Below are positions 29,157-39,429 of a DNA stretch of 64,000 nucleotides, piece by piece. The translations under genes were made by a program, and so were the position numbers. Every line of letters starts with the position of its first letter. Within the stretch, counting starts at the first letter, position 1. The DNA comes from CAVVJA01 sp963801715 (GTDB lineage: Bacteria; Actinomycetota; Actinomycetes; Mycobacteriales; Jatrophihabitantaceae), in NCBI GenBank assembly GCA_963801715.1, contig CAWDGB010000013.1:61105-125104 (forward strand). The letters run 5' to 3'. The notes beneath the pieces were generated by a model, which saw only the letters and a list, made by a program, of their open reading frames with translations, was not told where the DNA came from and ran no database searches.

Positions 29157-30503
29157 ATGTTCCGATCTTTCCGGTCCGGCAGTGATGATGGCCTGGTGAG
29201 GCTAGCTCCAGTCGAGGTTGTGCACAGAACGATTGCCCGGTTTTGGGCGCGTCGCGGGGCCGTCACCACACGCACGCTGCGGCTGACCGATGCAGCAGTC
29301 GCGGCTTACCTTGCCGCGGTGCTCGTCCTCGATGACCCGCGTCCGGTGTTGGCGCCGCTTACGGCTCTCCTCGTCGTCCAGGTGACCCTCGTAGGAACGG
29401 TCGCTGATTCGCTGCGCCGCATCCTCAGCGTTATCGCCGGGGTCGCGGTTGCAGTGGGGTTTTCGGCCTTCGTCGGTTTCAGCTGGTGGAGTCTGGCCCT
29501 GATCATCGCGCTGTCGTTGCTGGTTGGGCAGTTCCTACGTCTTGGCGCTCACCAGCTCGAGGTGCCCATCAGCGCGATGCTTGTGCTCGCGGTCGGCGGG
29601 TCGGAAACGGCCGCCACAGACCGGATCAGCGCGACCATCGTCGGTGCTGCCGTCGGCCTCGCGGTCAACGTCGTGTTCCCGCCCGCCGTGCAGTCGCAGT
29701 CGGCCGGGGCGGCGGTCGAGGAATACGCCGACGAGGTCGCCGGGCTGCTCGAGCAGGTCGCCGCGGGCATCCAGGGGCCGGTAACGCGTGAGCAGATCAA
29801 AAGCCGGCTCGATGAGGCCCGATACCTGACCAATGAGGTGCCGCGGCTGGAGTCAGTGCTCGACGAACTGGACGCCAGTCGCCGGCTCAATCCGCGCGCG
29901 ATCGACACCATCACCACCGCGCCCGGGCTCCGCAGCGGGCTGCATGCGCTGGAACACACGGCTCTCGCGCTCCGCGCGCTGTACCGCCTGCTCGCCGACG
30001 TCCAGACGAACCCGCAGGGTACGGGCGTGCTGAACGACAGCGACGTGCGAGCCGCGTTCGGCACCCTGTTGCAAGACATCGCGAACGCCATCCGCGACTT
30101 CGGCGCTCTCGTCCGGGCCGAGGCCGACGACGAAGGTGAGCCGCACCCGGAGGAACTCGCCGCGGCGCTTGACTCCGCCGGCGAGGCGCGGGCCCGCCTC
30201 ACCGAACTCCTGCTCGTCGACCCGCGAACCGATCCTGAGCAGTGGCAGCTGACGGGCGCGCTGCTGACCGCTACCGATCGGGCGTTGCGGGAACTCGATC
30301 TCGACGAGCGAGCCCGGCTGCGGACGGCCCAGCGAGAGTTGCTCACCGGCGGGGAGACGGTCCAGGCGGCCGTCTCCCCCGACCGGCTGCTGCAGGCCAC
30401 CCGGTCCGCAACTTCGACTGTCACCGACGCCGTGGTCGACGCGGCGGCCGAGGTGCCGCGTCGGCGCGCAGGCCACTGGGTTCGTGGCCGCGACGCGGAT
30501 TGA
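29157..30503 (+). CDS. FUSC-family (aromatic acid exporter-like) membrane protein
   Basis: A 448-residue protein whose N-terminal third has about six membrane helices in the FUSC/ArAE pattern (TDAAVAAYLAAVLVL, PLTALLVVQVTLVGT, RILSVIAGVAVAVGFSAFVG, then VGAAVGLAVNVVFPP). A long soluble helical part follows, rich in Glu, Leu and Arg, as in actinobacterial half-size FUSC proteins. Members export aromatic acids or are of unknown function. Start ATG 29157 or GTG 29196; the later one avoids a short polar leader. No neighbour suggests a substrate. Confidence 0.8.
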   Translation: MFRSFRSGSDDGLVRLAPVEVVHRTIARFWARRGAVTTRTLRLTDAAVAAYLAAVLVLDDPRPVLAPLTALLVVQVTLVGTVADSLRRILSVIAGVAVAVGFSAFVGFSWWSLALIIALSLLVGQFLRLGAHQLEVPISAMLVLAVGGSETAATDRISATIVGAAVGLAVNVVFPPAVQSQSAGAAVEEYADEVAGLLEQVAAGIQGPVTREQIKSRLDEARYLTNEVPRLESVLDELDASRRLNPRAIDTITTAPGLRSGLHALEHTALALRALYRLLADVQTNPQGTGVLNDSDVRAAFGTLLQDIANAIRDFGALVRAEADDEGEPHPEELAAALDSAGEARARLTELLLVDPRTDPEQWQLTGALLTATDRALRELDLDERARLRTAQRELLTGGETVQAAVSPDRLLQATRSATSTVTDAVVDAAAEVPRRRAGHWVRGRDAD

Positions 30504-30860
30504 TCGGAACGATCAGATCGTGGCGGCTACCGCCTCGCCCTGCCACGAGCGTCCTCGGGAACCTCCTTGGTCGCAGCTGCGAATGAACTGGTCGACCGTC
30601 GTCTTACACGCGTCGCACGACATGAACTCATGGAGAGGTGGCCCCGCTCAGATGGATTCCTATGGTGGCCGTCTCGTTGCTTGCGTCGACGCTGGACGGC
30701 CTCCTCCCGGTGTGCACGGTCACGGGCAGGCGAGTCGGTGCAGACGATTCGGATGTCGGATACCGCGATCCGCTCCACTCGGACCGGGCTGCGGCCACGC
30801 CCGTAGCGCCCTCGGCGGCACCCCTGACTTCCCACCGGCGGTACGGAGCACACTGAAGGC
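30504..30860. other. Intergenic region, nothing recognised
   Basis: About 360 bases between the FUSC gene and the Ddn-like gene. Frames on both strands are short and arginine-rich. No hairpin or repeat noted. Confidence 0.5.
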
Positions 30861-31322
30861 ATGTCGATCGAGAAACCCCCGGCAGGCACGCGCGGCGGAA
30901 GGACGCCGCCTAGCCTGGTCAACAAGCTGCTGATGCCCGTAATGATGCGGATACATCGCCGCGGCGGAGACCGCTTTCAGGGCATGGATCTGCTCTACAT
31001 CACCACCGTCGGTGCGCGCTCAGGACAACAGCGCACCAACCCGGTGGCGCGCTTCGAGGACGGCAAGGGCGGTTGGTATGTCGTCGCCTCCGCGGGCGGC
31101 GCAGCGCAGCATCCGGCCTGGTATCACAATGTCGCTGCCCATCCCGACCAGGTATGGGTCCAGTTCGGCGGGACGAAGCGGCAGGTGAAGATCGAGCAGC
31201 TGTCCGGTGACGAGCGGAGCGAGGTATGGGAGCAGGTCGTCGCGCGGGCACCGAATTTCGGCGCGTACCCACAGAAGACCGACCGCAAGATCCCGGTGCT
31301 GCGGCTCACCCCAGTGTCTTGA
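30861..31322 (+). CDS. Ddn-like F420H2-dependent quinone reductase (nitroreductase family)
   Basis: A 153-residue protein of the deazaflavin-dependent nitroreductase family (Ddn/Rv3547, Rv1261c relatives). Key stretches are LLYITTVGARSGQQRTNPV near residues 50-68, WYVVASAGGAAQHPAWYHNVAAHPD, and the C-terminal YQ-like end replaced by NFGAYPQKTDRKIPVLRL. Full family length. These enzymes reduce quinones and nitro compounds with F420H2 at the membrane. ATG 30861 is used; no strong ribosome site. Confidence 0.88.
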   Translation: MSIEKPPAGTRGGRTPPSLVNKLLMPVMMRIHRRGGDRFQGMDLLYITTVGARSGQQRTNPVARFEDGKGGWYVVASAGGAAQHPAWYHNVAAHPDQVWVQFGGTKRQVKIEQLSGDERSEVWEQVVARAPNFGAYPQKTDRKIPVLRLTPVS

Positions 31323-31580
31323 CTCCGCACGCGAACCGCGCTGGCAGGCGAGATAACGCCACAGGGTCCCACTGAATCACCGGCGCTCGCCGTGCGGGGC
31401 CCGCAACCGTCCGATTGAGACTTGACGCCAGGCGCTGCGGGCATGTCGTGGCGTCGCTGGGTGCGATGGGCTGGCTCGCGAACCGTCTGCCGACCGCCGG
31501 GTCTGGCTTTAGATCGAGGTGCCGGCTCGTCGTGTCTCTGACCGTGGTGTGGCTCGAAAGACATCGCATGTTCCTAGTGG

Positions 31581-32940
31581 TCAAGCGGGTTGTGCCTCGG
31601 TCTTTAGACGGGCCTTGTTGGCCGGAGGCGCGATAGAGGTCACTGGCCGCTTGACGCCGCGATTGATTTCCGGTTGTGCCTGGGTCTGTTGATGGGCGTC
31701 GTGCGCCGAAGGTTTGCCAGAGGTCACGGGATGAGCGGGTCGGTTCGGGAAGGCCCGGGACTCGTCGTAGTGCTGTCGGGTTTGTAGGCAGTGGTGCAGC
31801 ATCCCCATGCCGCGGTTGGTCAGGTTGCGCGCGGCGGCGTTGTAGCTGTCGCCGCGTTCGCGTCGGGCGGTGAAGTGGGCGTGCGCGCCGGGTGAGTGGG
31901 CGAGCATGGGTAGTGCCCACAGGTAAGCCGCTTGCCCGAGACGCTTGTTGCGTGCCACGCGTCGGGTGACGACGGTCTTCATGCCGCTGGCCCGGGTAAC
32001 CGGTGCGGTGCCGGCGAAGGCTTTCAGTCCGCGGGCGGTGGCGAATCGTGATCTGTCATCACCGATCTCGGCGAGGATGCGGGCGCCGAGAACGGTGCTC
32101 AGGCCGGGAAAGCTGGTGATGATCTGCGCGTCGGGATGTTGGTCGAAGGCGAGGGTCAGGGATTGCTCGAGCCGGGCGACGTTCGCCACGGCGGTGTCCA
32201 GCGCGTGCAGCAGTGCGGTGGCGTGTTCAGCCATGGCCGATTCCACCAGCGGCGGCTGGCGTAGCTGTTCGACGTGCAAAGCCGCGTGGATGGTGTTGAC
32301 GGTGGCGGGAATGCCGCGGGTTCGCCCGGCGCGGCGCAATGCCGCGGTCAGGCTGGACTTGCGCAGCTGTTGCCCGTGCATCGGTGAGGGCGCGAGGCGC
32401 AAGGTCGCGCGGGCCTCTCGGCTGGTCAGGTCGTCGAAGGCAGCGTGAAAGGTGGGGTAGTACTCGCGCAGCACGCAGCGCAGCTTGTTGCCGATCTGCA
32501 TGCGGTCCCAGACCGCGTCCTGATGGGCACGGGCGAGCACCTGAATCGACTGCACCAGCTGGAGAGTCAACCGGTAACGACCGGTGGCTGTGCGGGTCGG
32601 TGCGCAGAATGTTGGCCAGCACGTAGGCGTCGCCGGCGTCGCTCTTGCTTCGGCTGGGTGAATGCCGATCGCGATACCGGGAGACCGCGAGTGGGTTGAT
32701 CGCCACCACCGGCACGCCGGCGGCGCGCAATGCCACCGGCAGCAATCCCTTCGAGGTCTCAATCGCGACCGTAATCGGTTCACTGCTCAGACTCTGCTGC
32801 TCAGCCAACATGTTCATCAGCTGCGTGAACCCGGCCACGGTGTCATCGATGCGCAGCCGCACCCGCTGCGTCCCGCCCTCCTCGACGATGCTGACGTCGT
32901 GATGGTTCTTGGCCCAGTCGATCCCACACCACAGCTGCAT
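31581..32940 (-). CDS. IS110-family transposase, copy 1 (frameshifted)
   Basis: The N-terminal DEDD RuvC-like domain is intact from ATG 32940: GIDWAKNHHDVSIV (Asp), TVAIETSKGLL (Glu) and RSKSDAGDAYVLANILRTD (Asp pair). The C-terminal Tnp domain follows in another frame (QVLARAHQDAVWDRMQIGN, then TSFPGLSTVLGARILAEIGD and TRASGMKTVV with the Ser of the second active site). A one-base indel near 32575-32590 separates them. With it repaired the protein is about 450 residues. The C-terminal tail is unusually long and polar. IS110 enzymes use an RNA guide encoded beside the gene; I could not fold one here. Confidence 0.75.
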
Positions 32941-33274
32941 GGGCGTCCCCTTCCTTGAGCGTTGTCCGATAAGCCACTACGAGCCGGGTGAAGTCGTGCA
33001 GCGCCCTAATGACGAGGCCTCGATGGGCCGACATCGCATCAGCCGTTCACGTCCTTCGCTACCGTCGCTGTTGTCGGTCTTCGACAGGGCTTTCACGACC
33101 CGTGAGGCAAGCAAGGCATGCCAGCGACGTTGGCCTTGCAAGATCCTCACGGCCCAACGATCGAACCGGCGGCAGCAACGCCGAACTAGCCATTCATTAG
33201 AGGCGCGAGCGCAGATCGATCTGATATCAGACATGCCCGCCGCGGGTTCTTCATCGGTGCGTCTTGGAGGTGAC
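32941..33274. other. Gap between two divergent IS110 transposase genes
   Basis: 334 bases hold the left, upstream sides of transposase copies 1 (minus) and 2 (plus). In the IS110 group the bridge RNA is encoded in the non-coding part next to the gene, so this interval is a candidate location for one or two such RNAs. No clear element boundary or duplicate target sequence was found by eye. Confidence 0.4.
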
Positions 33275-34496
33275 GTGGCAGCTGTCATGATTGGCGTCGA
33301 CCCGCATAAGGGGTCGCACACAGCGTTCGCGCTCGACGCGAGCGAGCAGCGGCTGGGCCAGGTTCGAGTGCCTGCGTCGATCAGACAGGTCGACGGGCTG
33401 CTGGAGTGGGCACGTCAGTGGCCAGAACGAACCTGGGCGATCGAGGGAGCAGACGGCCTGGGTCATCTGCTTGCCCAGCAGCTGATCGGCGTCGGCGAGC
33501 GGGTGTTCGATGTGCAACCCAAGCTCGCGGCGCGGGTGCGGCTGCTCAACACCGGCCAGGTGAACAAGAACGACCCGAACGACGCGCGCTCGGTCGCGGT
33601 CGCCGCTCTGCGCTCGCCCGATGTTCGTCCGGTGGGTGGCGGAGGATCACACTGCGGTGCTCAAGCTTTGGGCGCGGCGCCACCGCGACCTCAGCCGAGC
33701 CAGGAATCGGATCGTCTGCCGCCTGCACGCGGTGTTTTGCGAACTGGTGCCTGGCGGGTTCGCGAAGGAAATCTCGGCCGCACAAGCAGATCAGGCCCTC
33801 GCCGACATCGTGCCACTGGGCGCCACCGCTGCCGCTCGGCTTGAACTCGTTCACGAGTTGCTCGACGAACTGCACAACATCGATGAGCAGCTGCGCTCAA
33901 CCAAGAAGCGGATCACCCGCATCGTCGCCGCCTCCAAAACCACCCTCACCGACCTCTACGGCGTCGGTCCGATCATCGCCACCACCGTGCTGGGCTATGT
34001 CGGCGACATTCACCGGTTCGCCAGCCGTGATCAGTTCGCTGCCTATAACGGCACCGCCCCGATCGAGGCGTCTTCTGGCAGCCACATCGTGCACCGCCTC
34101 TCGCGGCGCGGGAACCGGCAGCTCAACCACGCTATCCACATGGCCGCGGTCACCCAGATCCGCAACCACGGCACCACCGGACGCATCTACTACGAGCGCA
34201 AGATCGCCGAAGGCATGGCACGCAAGTCCGCGCTGCGCGCCCTGAAACGAAAAATCAGCGACGCTCTCTACGCACGCATGATCGCCGACGCCCGCCGAGC
34301 AGCGCGAGGAAACGATAGCGACCCGGGAGGGCATTCGGGGAACGACTCTGCATCCAGCGCGACCGGCTCACACCCCGAAACGCCGGCTCTTCGGATAGGC
34401 CACTCCCGGGTCTCCGCCCACAGTACGACCGCTAACCAGCCGACCCACCCGACCCCGCGCTCACACCGACGACCACGATCTCGCCGCGCCTCTTGA
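33275..34496 (+). CDS. IS110-family transposase, copy 2 (frameshifted)
   Basis: GTG 33275 follows GGAGG at 33266-33270. The DEDD domain shows GVDPHKGSHTAFALDASE, TWAIEGADGLGHLL and KNDPNDARSVAVAALRS. Near 33615-33635 the frame must shift to continue as VRWVAEDHTAVLKLWARRHRDL. The C-terminal domain has LYGVGPIIATTVLGYVGD, RFASRDQFAAYNGTAPIEAS and the SGSHIVHRLSRRGNRQLNH motif. About 405 residues when repaired. This is a different IS110 subgroup from copy 1. Confidence 0.75.
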
Positions 34497-34584
34497 TGTG
34501 ATGAAGGAGCGGTGCCTCTGCTCCTTGGTGGTCGCCGCGGCGGACTCTCGAGGTGTTCACCTGAGCATGCCGAGGGAGGCCGAG

Positions 34585-35622
34585 ATGGATGAACAACGCG
34601 TCGTTGATCGCCAGATCGTGGGGATGGATCTGCATCGTCGAAGGTCGGTGCTGGTGCGGATGAACCAGGAGGGTGAGCGGCTGGAGACGGTCCGCATCGT
34701 CAACGACGTCGACCGGCTGGCCGACGTGATCGCCCGGGCGGGCGAGTCACCCGAGGTCGTGTTGGAAGCGACTTACGGCTGGTATTGGGCCGCGGATGCG
34801 CTGGCTGAGCTCGGCGCAACCGTGCACCTGGCGCACCCATTGGGCGTGAAGGGTTTCTCTTACCGGAGGGTGAAGAACGACGAACGTGATGCCGCTGATC
34901 TGGCCGACCTGCTCCGGATGCACCGGCTTCCCGAGGGTTGGATCGCGCCACCGGCGACCCGCGAGCTGCGCGAGCTGGTGCGTCATCGCGCGAAGCTGGT
35001 TCATCTGCGGACCAGCCTGCGCCAGCAGGTCCACGCTCTGCTCGCCTCACGCGGGGTCGCGATACCGGTCAGTGACCTGTTCGGCGTCGCCGGCAACCAG
35101 CTGCTGGACCGCGTCTCGCTCTCGCCCGCGGCACGCACCCGGGTCATCTCCTTGCGGTCGCTGCTGGACGCGCTCGATGTCGAGATCGACGCGTTCACCA
35201 AGCTGACCGCGAAACGGCTGCGCGGCAACCCGCGCTACCAGGCAGTGCAGACCATTCCCGGGATCGGTCCGGTCCTGGCTGCGGTGTTCCTCGCCGAGAT
35301 CGGCGACGTCACCCGCTTTCCCGCAGCGGCCCAGTTAGCCAGCTGGGCCGGTCTGACTCCGAAACACCATGAGTCCGATAGGACCGTGCACCGGGGCCGG
35401 ATCACCAAACAAGGCAGCGTGCTGGTCCGCTGGGCCGCGATCGAAGCAGCACAATGCGCCGGCAAGAACACCCGCACCGGACAACGACGCGAGCGCATCG
35501 GGCAACGCCGCGGCCGCAACATCGGCGTCACCGCCGCCGCCCGTGACCTGCTCGGTCTGGTCTACTACGCGCTGCGCGACGGACACGTCCGCTGCCTGAG
35601 CGACCCGCTCCCCACCGCATGA
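34585..35622 (+). CDS. IS110-family transposase, copy 3 (intact)
   Basis: ATG 34585 is preferred, with GGGAGG at 34574-34579; an upstream in-frame ATG at 34498 gives a weaker start. The 345-residue protein has GMDLHRRRSVLVRM, VVLEATYGWYWAADAL and RRVKNDERDAADLADLLRM for the DEDD site, then TIPGIGPVLAAVFLAEIGD, LASWAGLTPKHHESDRTVH and GRITKQGSVLVRWAAIEAA of the C-terminal domain. It is the only uninterrupted transposase of the three. It starts 88 bases after copy 2 ends and belongs to another subgroup. Confidence 0.88.
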   Translation: MDEQRVVDRQIVGMDLHRRRSVLVRMNQEGERLETVRIVNDVDRLADVIARAGESPEVVLEATYGWYWAADALAELGATVHLAHPLGVKGFSYRRVKNDERDAADLADLLRMHRLPEGWIAPPATRELRELVRHRAKLVHLRTSLRQQVHALLASRGVAIPVSDLFGVAGNQLLDRVSLSPAARTRVISLRSLLDALDVEIDAFTKLTAKRLRGNPRYQAVQTIPGIGPVLAAVFLAEIGDVTRFPAAAQLASWAGLTPKHHESDRTVHRGRITKQGSVLVRWAAIEAAQCAGKNTRTGQRRERIGQRRGRNIGVTAAARDLLGLVYYALRDGHVRCLSDPLPTA

Positions 35623-35638
35623 CCAGTGCCACCCTCGA

Positions 35639-35755
35639 CTGGGCGCGGACCGCTCTCTGTCTGACCGCACAAGCCGGCTGGGCGCGGACCGCTTTGTGTC
35701 TGACCCTCCATACGGCTGGGCGCAGATCGTTTGTTGTCTGACCCCTCCACGGCGC
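35639..35755 (+). repeat. Three tandem 38-39 bp repeats after the IS110 copy 3
   Basis: Units begin CTGGGCGC at 35639, 35678 and 35716 (spacing 39 and 38) and share GGGCGCGGACCGCTTTGTGT and a closing CTGACC. They start 17 bases after the transposase stop. They may be binding sites or part of the guide-RNA end of the element. They are too few and too close together for a CRISPR array. Confidence 0.7.
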
Positions 35756-36609
35756 GGTCGCCTTCTTGATTGATCCCGCCCAGCCGAACCACCTGTCGCA
35801 CCACTCCATGCCAGCACCACCTGGCGAAGGAATGACCGGCAGCCCACCCCGGGCCTGCCCACCAGCCGAAGAAGCACCGGCTCTGGAGCACACACGCGGC
35901 AACCTCAACCTCGGCGCCCACAGAACGGTAACCACAACCTCCTTCTCCGAACTGCACAGCATCCGCCCGCTCGACGTGCGCCTCCAGGACCTTCGGCCGC
36001 TACGCGGTCGGCCTCCGGCCGATCCTGGACCCACACGCCGCACTGGCGTTCACCCCAACCACATCGGAGAAGAACAAACATGGTCAACAACAGACCCAGC
36101 ACACTTGACCGGCCCCGCTCCTTCAGGAATGACAACAGAGGCCTCGATCTGCGCCGCGCGCCCACCGTGATCCTCGACTTCGCAGGCGCACAGGTGAAAT
36201 CTTCCGGATTCCCGCGGCGATGATGAGCAGCTATCGGAAATGCTTGATATGCGGGTGATCGTGAGGCTCCTTCTCCAGCATCACAGCACCTTGATCACCC
36301 CGTCTGACCAGGCCTCAACCTGCATCGTCGTTCAACGCGGGCATCGCCGCCAGACGATGGAATCTCGCTGGCAGTCCGCGGGCGTGATCGGGCGTTATCG
36401 CGCACACCGCTGACGAACCGAGCTCTGAAGTTAGAAACACGGCTCGTGTGGTTCTTGACCGAAACTGCGGACGGCATTGAAACGCCGCGCCCACTTCCGC
36501 ACGGAGGTAGTCCATTCCTTGGGGATGACCGTCGAAACCCACCGGGTTGTAGGTTGGCCGCGTCGTGGTGTTCGTTGAGCCAGCGAGAGCCCCCAAACGG
36601 AGGATCGTG
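35756..36609. other. Gene-poor region between the IS110 cluster and arylsulfatase
   Basis: About 850 bases with no supported gene. Long frames on the minus strand (35528-36043) are shadows of low-complexity DNA. It probably contains the right end of the third IS110 element; no target duplication was identified. Confidence 0.45.
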
Positions 36610-38976
36610 ATGAGTCCCGATAGGCATGCCCGCGCTATGTTGCCGATCCCTGACCGCCCGTCGCCGGGGCTGACGACATATGACGCGAAGGACCCAGACA
36701 CCGCCTTCCCGGCGATCGAGCCGCTGCTGCCGCCCGAGGGCGCACCGAATGTGCTGGTCGTGCTGCTCGACGATGTGGGCTTCGGTGCAGCGAGCACGTT
36801 CGGAGGCCCGTGCCGGACGCCGACCGCGGACCGGCTGGCGGCGGGTGGTTTGCGCTTCAACCGCTTCCACACCACGGCACTGTGCGCGCCGACCCGCGCG
36901 GCGCTGCTCAGTGGCCGCAACCACCATTCGGTCGGGATGGGCAGCATCACGGAGACCGCGACGTCGGCGCCGGGCAACAGCTCGTTGCGGCCGAACACGA
37001 AGGCGCCGTTGGCGATGACCTTGAAGTTGAACGGGTATTCGACAGCGCAGTTCGGCAAGTGCCATGAGGTGCCGGTGTGGCAGTCGTCGCCGATGGGCCC
37101 GTTCGACGCGTGGCCGTCGGGTGGGGGTGGGTTCGAGACGTTCTACGGGTTCATCGGCGGCGAGAACAACCAGTGGGATCCGGCGCTGTACGACGGCACA
37201 ACCCCGGTCGAGCCCCCGGCGACGCCGGAGGAGGGCTACCACCTCACGGAGGACCTGGCCGATCGGGCGGTCAGCTGGGTGCGTCAGCAGAAGGCGCTGA
37301 TGCCGGACAAGCCGTTCTTCGTGTACTTCGCGCCCGGCGCGACGCACGCCCCCCATCACGTCCCGAAGGAGTGGGCCGACCGGTACACCGGCCAGTTCGA
37401 CGACGGGTGGGACGTCCAGCGCGAGCGGACGTTCGCTCGGCAGAAGGAGCTGGGAGTGATCCCGGCGGAGGCCGAGCTCACCACGCGGCACGCCGAGATC
37501 CCCGCCTGGGACGACATGGCCGCCGAGCTCAAGCCGGTGCTGGTCCGCGAGATGGAGGTCTACGCCGGGTTCCTGGAGCACGTCGACCACCACGTCGGCC
37601 GCCTAGTCGACGCCATCGACGATCTCGGAGTCCTCGACAACACGATCATCCACTACATCATCGGCGACAACGGCGCGTCCGCCGAAGGCACCCTGAACGG
37701 CGCGTTCAACGAGATGGCCAACTTCAACGGGATGGCCGCGCTCGAAACTCCCGAGTTCATGGTCAGCAAGTTGGACGAGTTCGGCTCGCCTAGCTCGTAC
37801 AACCACTTCGCGGTCGGTTGGGCCTGGGCGATGGACACCCCATTCCAGTGGACCAAGCAGGTGGCCTCCCACTGGGGTGGCACCCGCAACGCGACGATCG
37901 TGCACTGGCCCAACGGGATCGAGGAGCGCGGCGGGCTGCGCTCGCAGTTCAGCCACGTCATCGACGTGGCCCCCACGATCCTGGAGGCCGCCGGCCTGCC
38001 CGAACCGGCGATGGTCAACGGCGTGCAGCAGTCGCCCATGGAGGGCACGAGCATGCGGTACACGTTCAACGGGGCCGACGAGCCAGAACGCCATGACCTG
38101 CAGTACTTCGAGATGTTCGCCAACCGCGGCATCTATCACCGCGGTTGGAGCGCGGTCACCAAGCACCGCACGCCGTGGGTGATGGTCGGCGGCATAGTGC
38201 CGGCATTCGACGACGACCTCTGGGAGCTCTACGACGGGTCCAGCGACTACAGCCAGGCGCACAACCTCGCCGCCGACCGGCCCGAGATGCTGGCCAAGCT
38301 GCAGCGGCTTTGGCTCATCGAGGCCACGAAGTACAACGTGCTCCCGATGGACGACCGCACCTCCGAAAGGCTGGAGCCGTCGATGGCAGGGCGACCGACC
38401 CTAATCCGCGGCAAGTCACAGCTCTTCTTCGCCGGCATGGGACGCTTGTCCGAGAACAGGGTGGTCAGCATCAAGAACAAGTCGTTCACGGTCACCGCCG
38501 AGGTCAACGTCCCGACCACCGGGGCCGACGGCGTGATCATCGCCCAAGGCGGCCGCTTCGGCGGCTGGGCCCTGTACGCCAAGGCCGGCAAGGCGAAATT
38601 CGTCTACAACGTGCTCGGCATCCAGGAGTTCACGACCGAGGCCGACACGGCCATCCCGGCCGGCACCCACCAGGTACGCATGGAGTTCGCCTACGACGGC
38701 GGCGGCCTCGCCAAGGGCGGCAACGTCACCCTCTACTACAACGGCACCGCCGTCGGCACCGGCCGCGTCGGAGCCACCCAACCGATGATCTTCTCCGCCG
38801 ACGAAACCACCGACATCGGCTACGAATCCGGCACTACCGTCACCGCCGACTACACCGCCACGACCAGCCGGTTCACCGGCAAGATCAACTGGGTCCAGAT
38901 CGACCTCGGCGACGACGACCACGACCACTTCATCGACCCCGAGGAACGCCTCCGCATCGCCATGGCCCGGCAATAG
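36610..38976 (+). CDS. Arylsulfatase (formylglycine-dependent sulfatase)
   Basis: ATG 36610 follows GGAGGATCGTG. The 788-residue product is a type I sulfatase: NVLVVLLDDVGFGAASTFGG holds metal-binding Asp residues, and LCAPTRAALLSGRNHH near residue 91 is the CxPxR site in which Cys becomes formylglycine. GDNGASAEGT and HWGGTRNATIVHWPNGI are further family marks. The length and C-terminal beta-rich domain match the long actinobacterial arylsulfatases with an extra C-terminal region. No signal peptide is obvious. It would release sulfate from aryl or alkyl sulfate esters. No formylglycine-generating enzyme gene is nearby. Confidence 0.92.
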   Translation: MSPDRHARAMLPIPDRPSPGLTTYDAKDPDTAFPAIEPLLPPEGAPNVLVVLLDDVGFGAASTFGGPCRTPTADRLAAGGLRFNRFHTTALCAPTRAALLSGRNHHSVGMGSITETATSAPGNSSLRPNTKAPLAMTLKLNGYSTAQFGKCHEVPVWQSSPMGPFDAWPSGGGGFETFYGFIGGENNQWDPALYDGTTPVEPPATPEEGYHLTEDLADRAVSWVRQQKALMPDKPFFVYFAPGATHAPHHVPKEWADRYTGQFDDGWDVQRERTFARQKELGVIPAEAELTTRHAEIPAWDDMAAELKPVLVREMEVYAGFLEHVDHHVGRLVDAIDDLGVLDNTIIHYIIGDNGASAEGTLNGAFNEMANFNGMAALETPEFMVSKLDEFGSPSSYNHFAVGWAWAMDTPFQWTKQVASHWGGTRNATIVHWPNGIEERGGLRSQFSHVIDVAPTILEAAGLPEPAMVNGVQQSPMEGTSMRYTFNGADEPERHDLQYFEMFANRGIYHRGWSAVTKHRTPWVMVGGIVPAFDDDLWELYDGSSDYSQAHNLAADRPEMLAKLQRLWLIEATKYNVLPMDDRTSERLEPSMAGRPTLIRGKSQLFFAGMGRLSENRVVSIKNKSFTVTAEVNVPTTGADGVIIAQGGRFGGWALYAKAGKAKFVYNVLGIQEFTTEADTAIPAGTHQVRMEFAYDGGGLAKGGNVTLYYNGTAVGTGRVGATQPMIFSADETTDIGYESGTTVTADYTATTSRFTGKINWVQIDLGDDDHDHFIDPEERLRIAMARQ

Positions 38977-39429
38977 CGACGCGTCACGTCGTCCACCCGG
39001 CTCCCACCAACTGGCCGGTGCCCAGCGCCATCACGGTACCGGGTCAACGCCCGCCCGGTTCGGTGGCCGTGCGCGTCGTATCACCTTGGCAACTGGGGTC
39101 CGCTCGCGAGCCGCTGGCTGCAGCGGCTCGAACATGATCTTCTTGCTGATCGCTGGCACCGGACCGCCGCATTCCTGCTCACTGCCCCCAATCCCTATGC
39201 AGCGGTCGGCCTGAGTGCGCTGTGTGGGCCCGGCGCGAGGTCGTGCGGGGGCGGCCCATCGGTCCCGCAACCCGATCTCGTCCATCGCAGAGGTGGTCGC
39301 GGCCAAAGGTTGGGTTACCCAGGTGAGACCGCTTTCATCTGCTTGCGGGACCACGCCTTCAATACCCCGCCCTGGCAGCAGCTGCGGCCAAACGGAGTGT
39401 CCCGCGCGGCGATTGGGTAGACCATTGGT
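38977..39429. other. Intergenic region, nothing recognised
   Basis: About 450 bases between the arylsulfatase and decarboxylase genes. Short frames only; no repeats, hairpins or promoter-like motif noted. Confidence 0.5.

Noticed and set aside
35639..35755. Short CRISPR array
   Set aside because: Only three units, spaced 38-39 bases with almost no spacer between them, and no cas genes. Better explained as tandem repeats of a mobile-element end.
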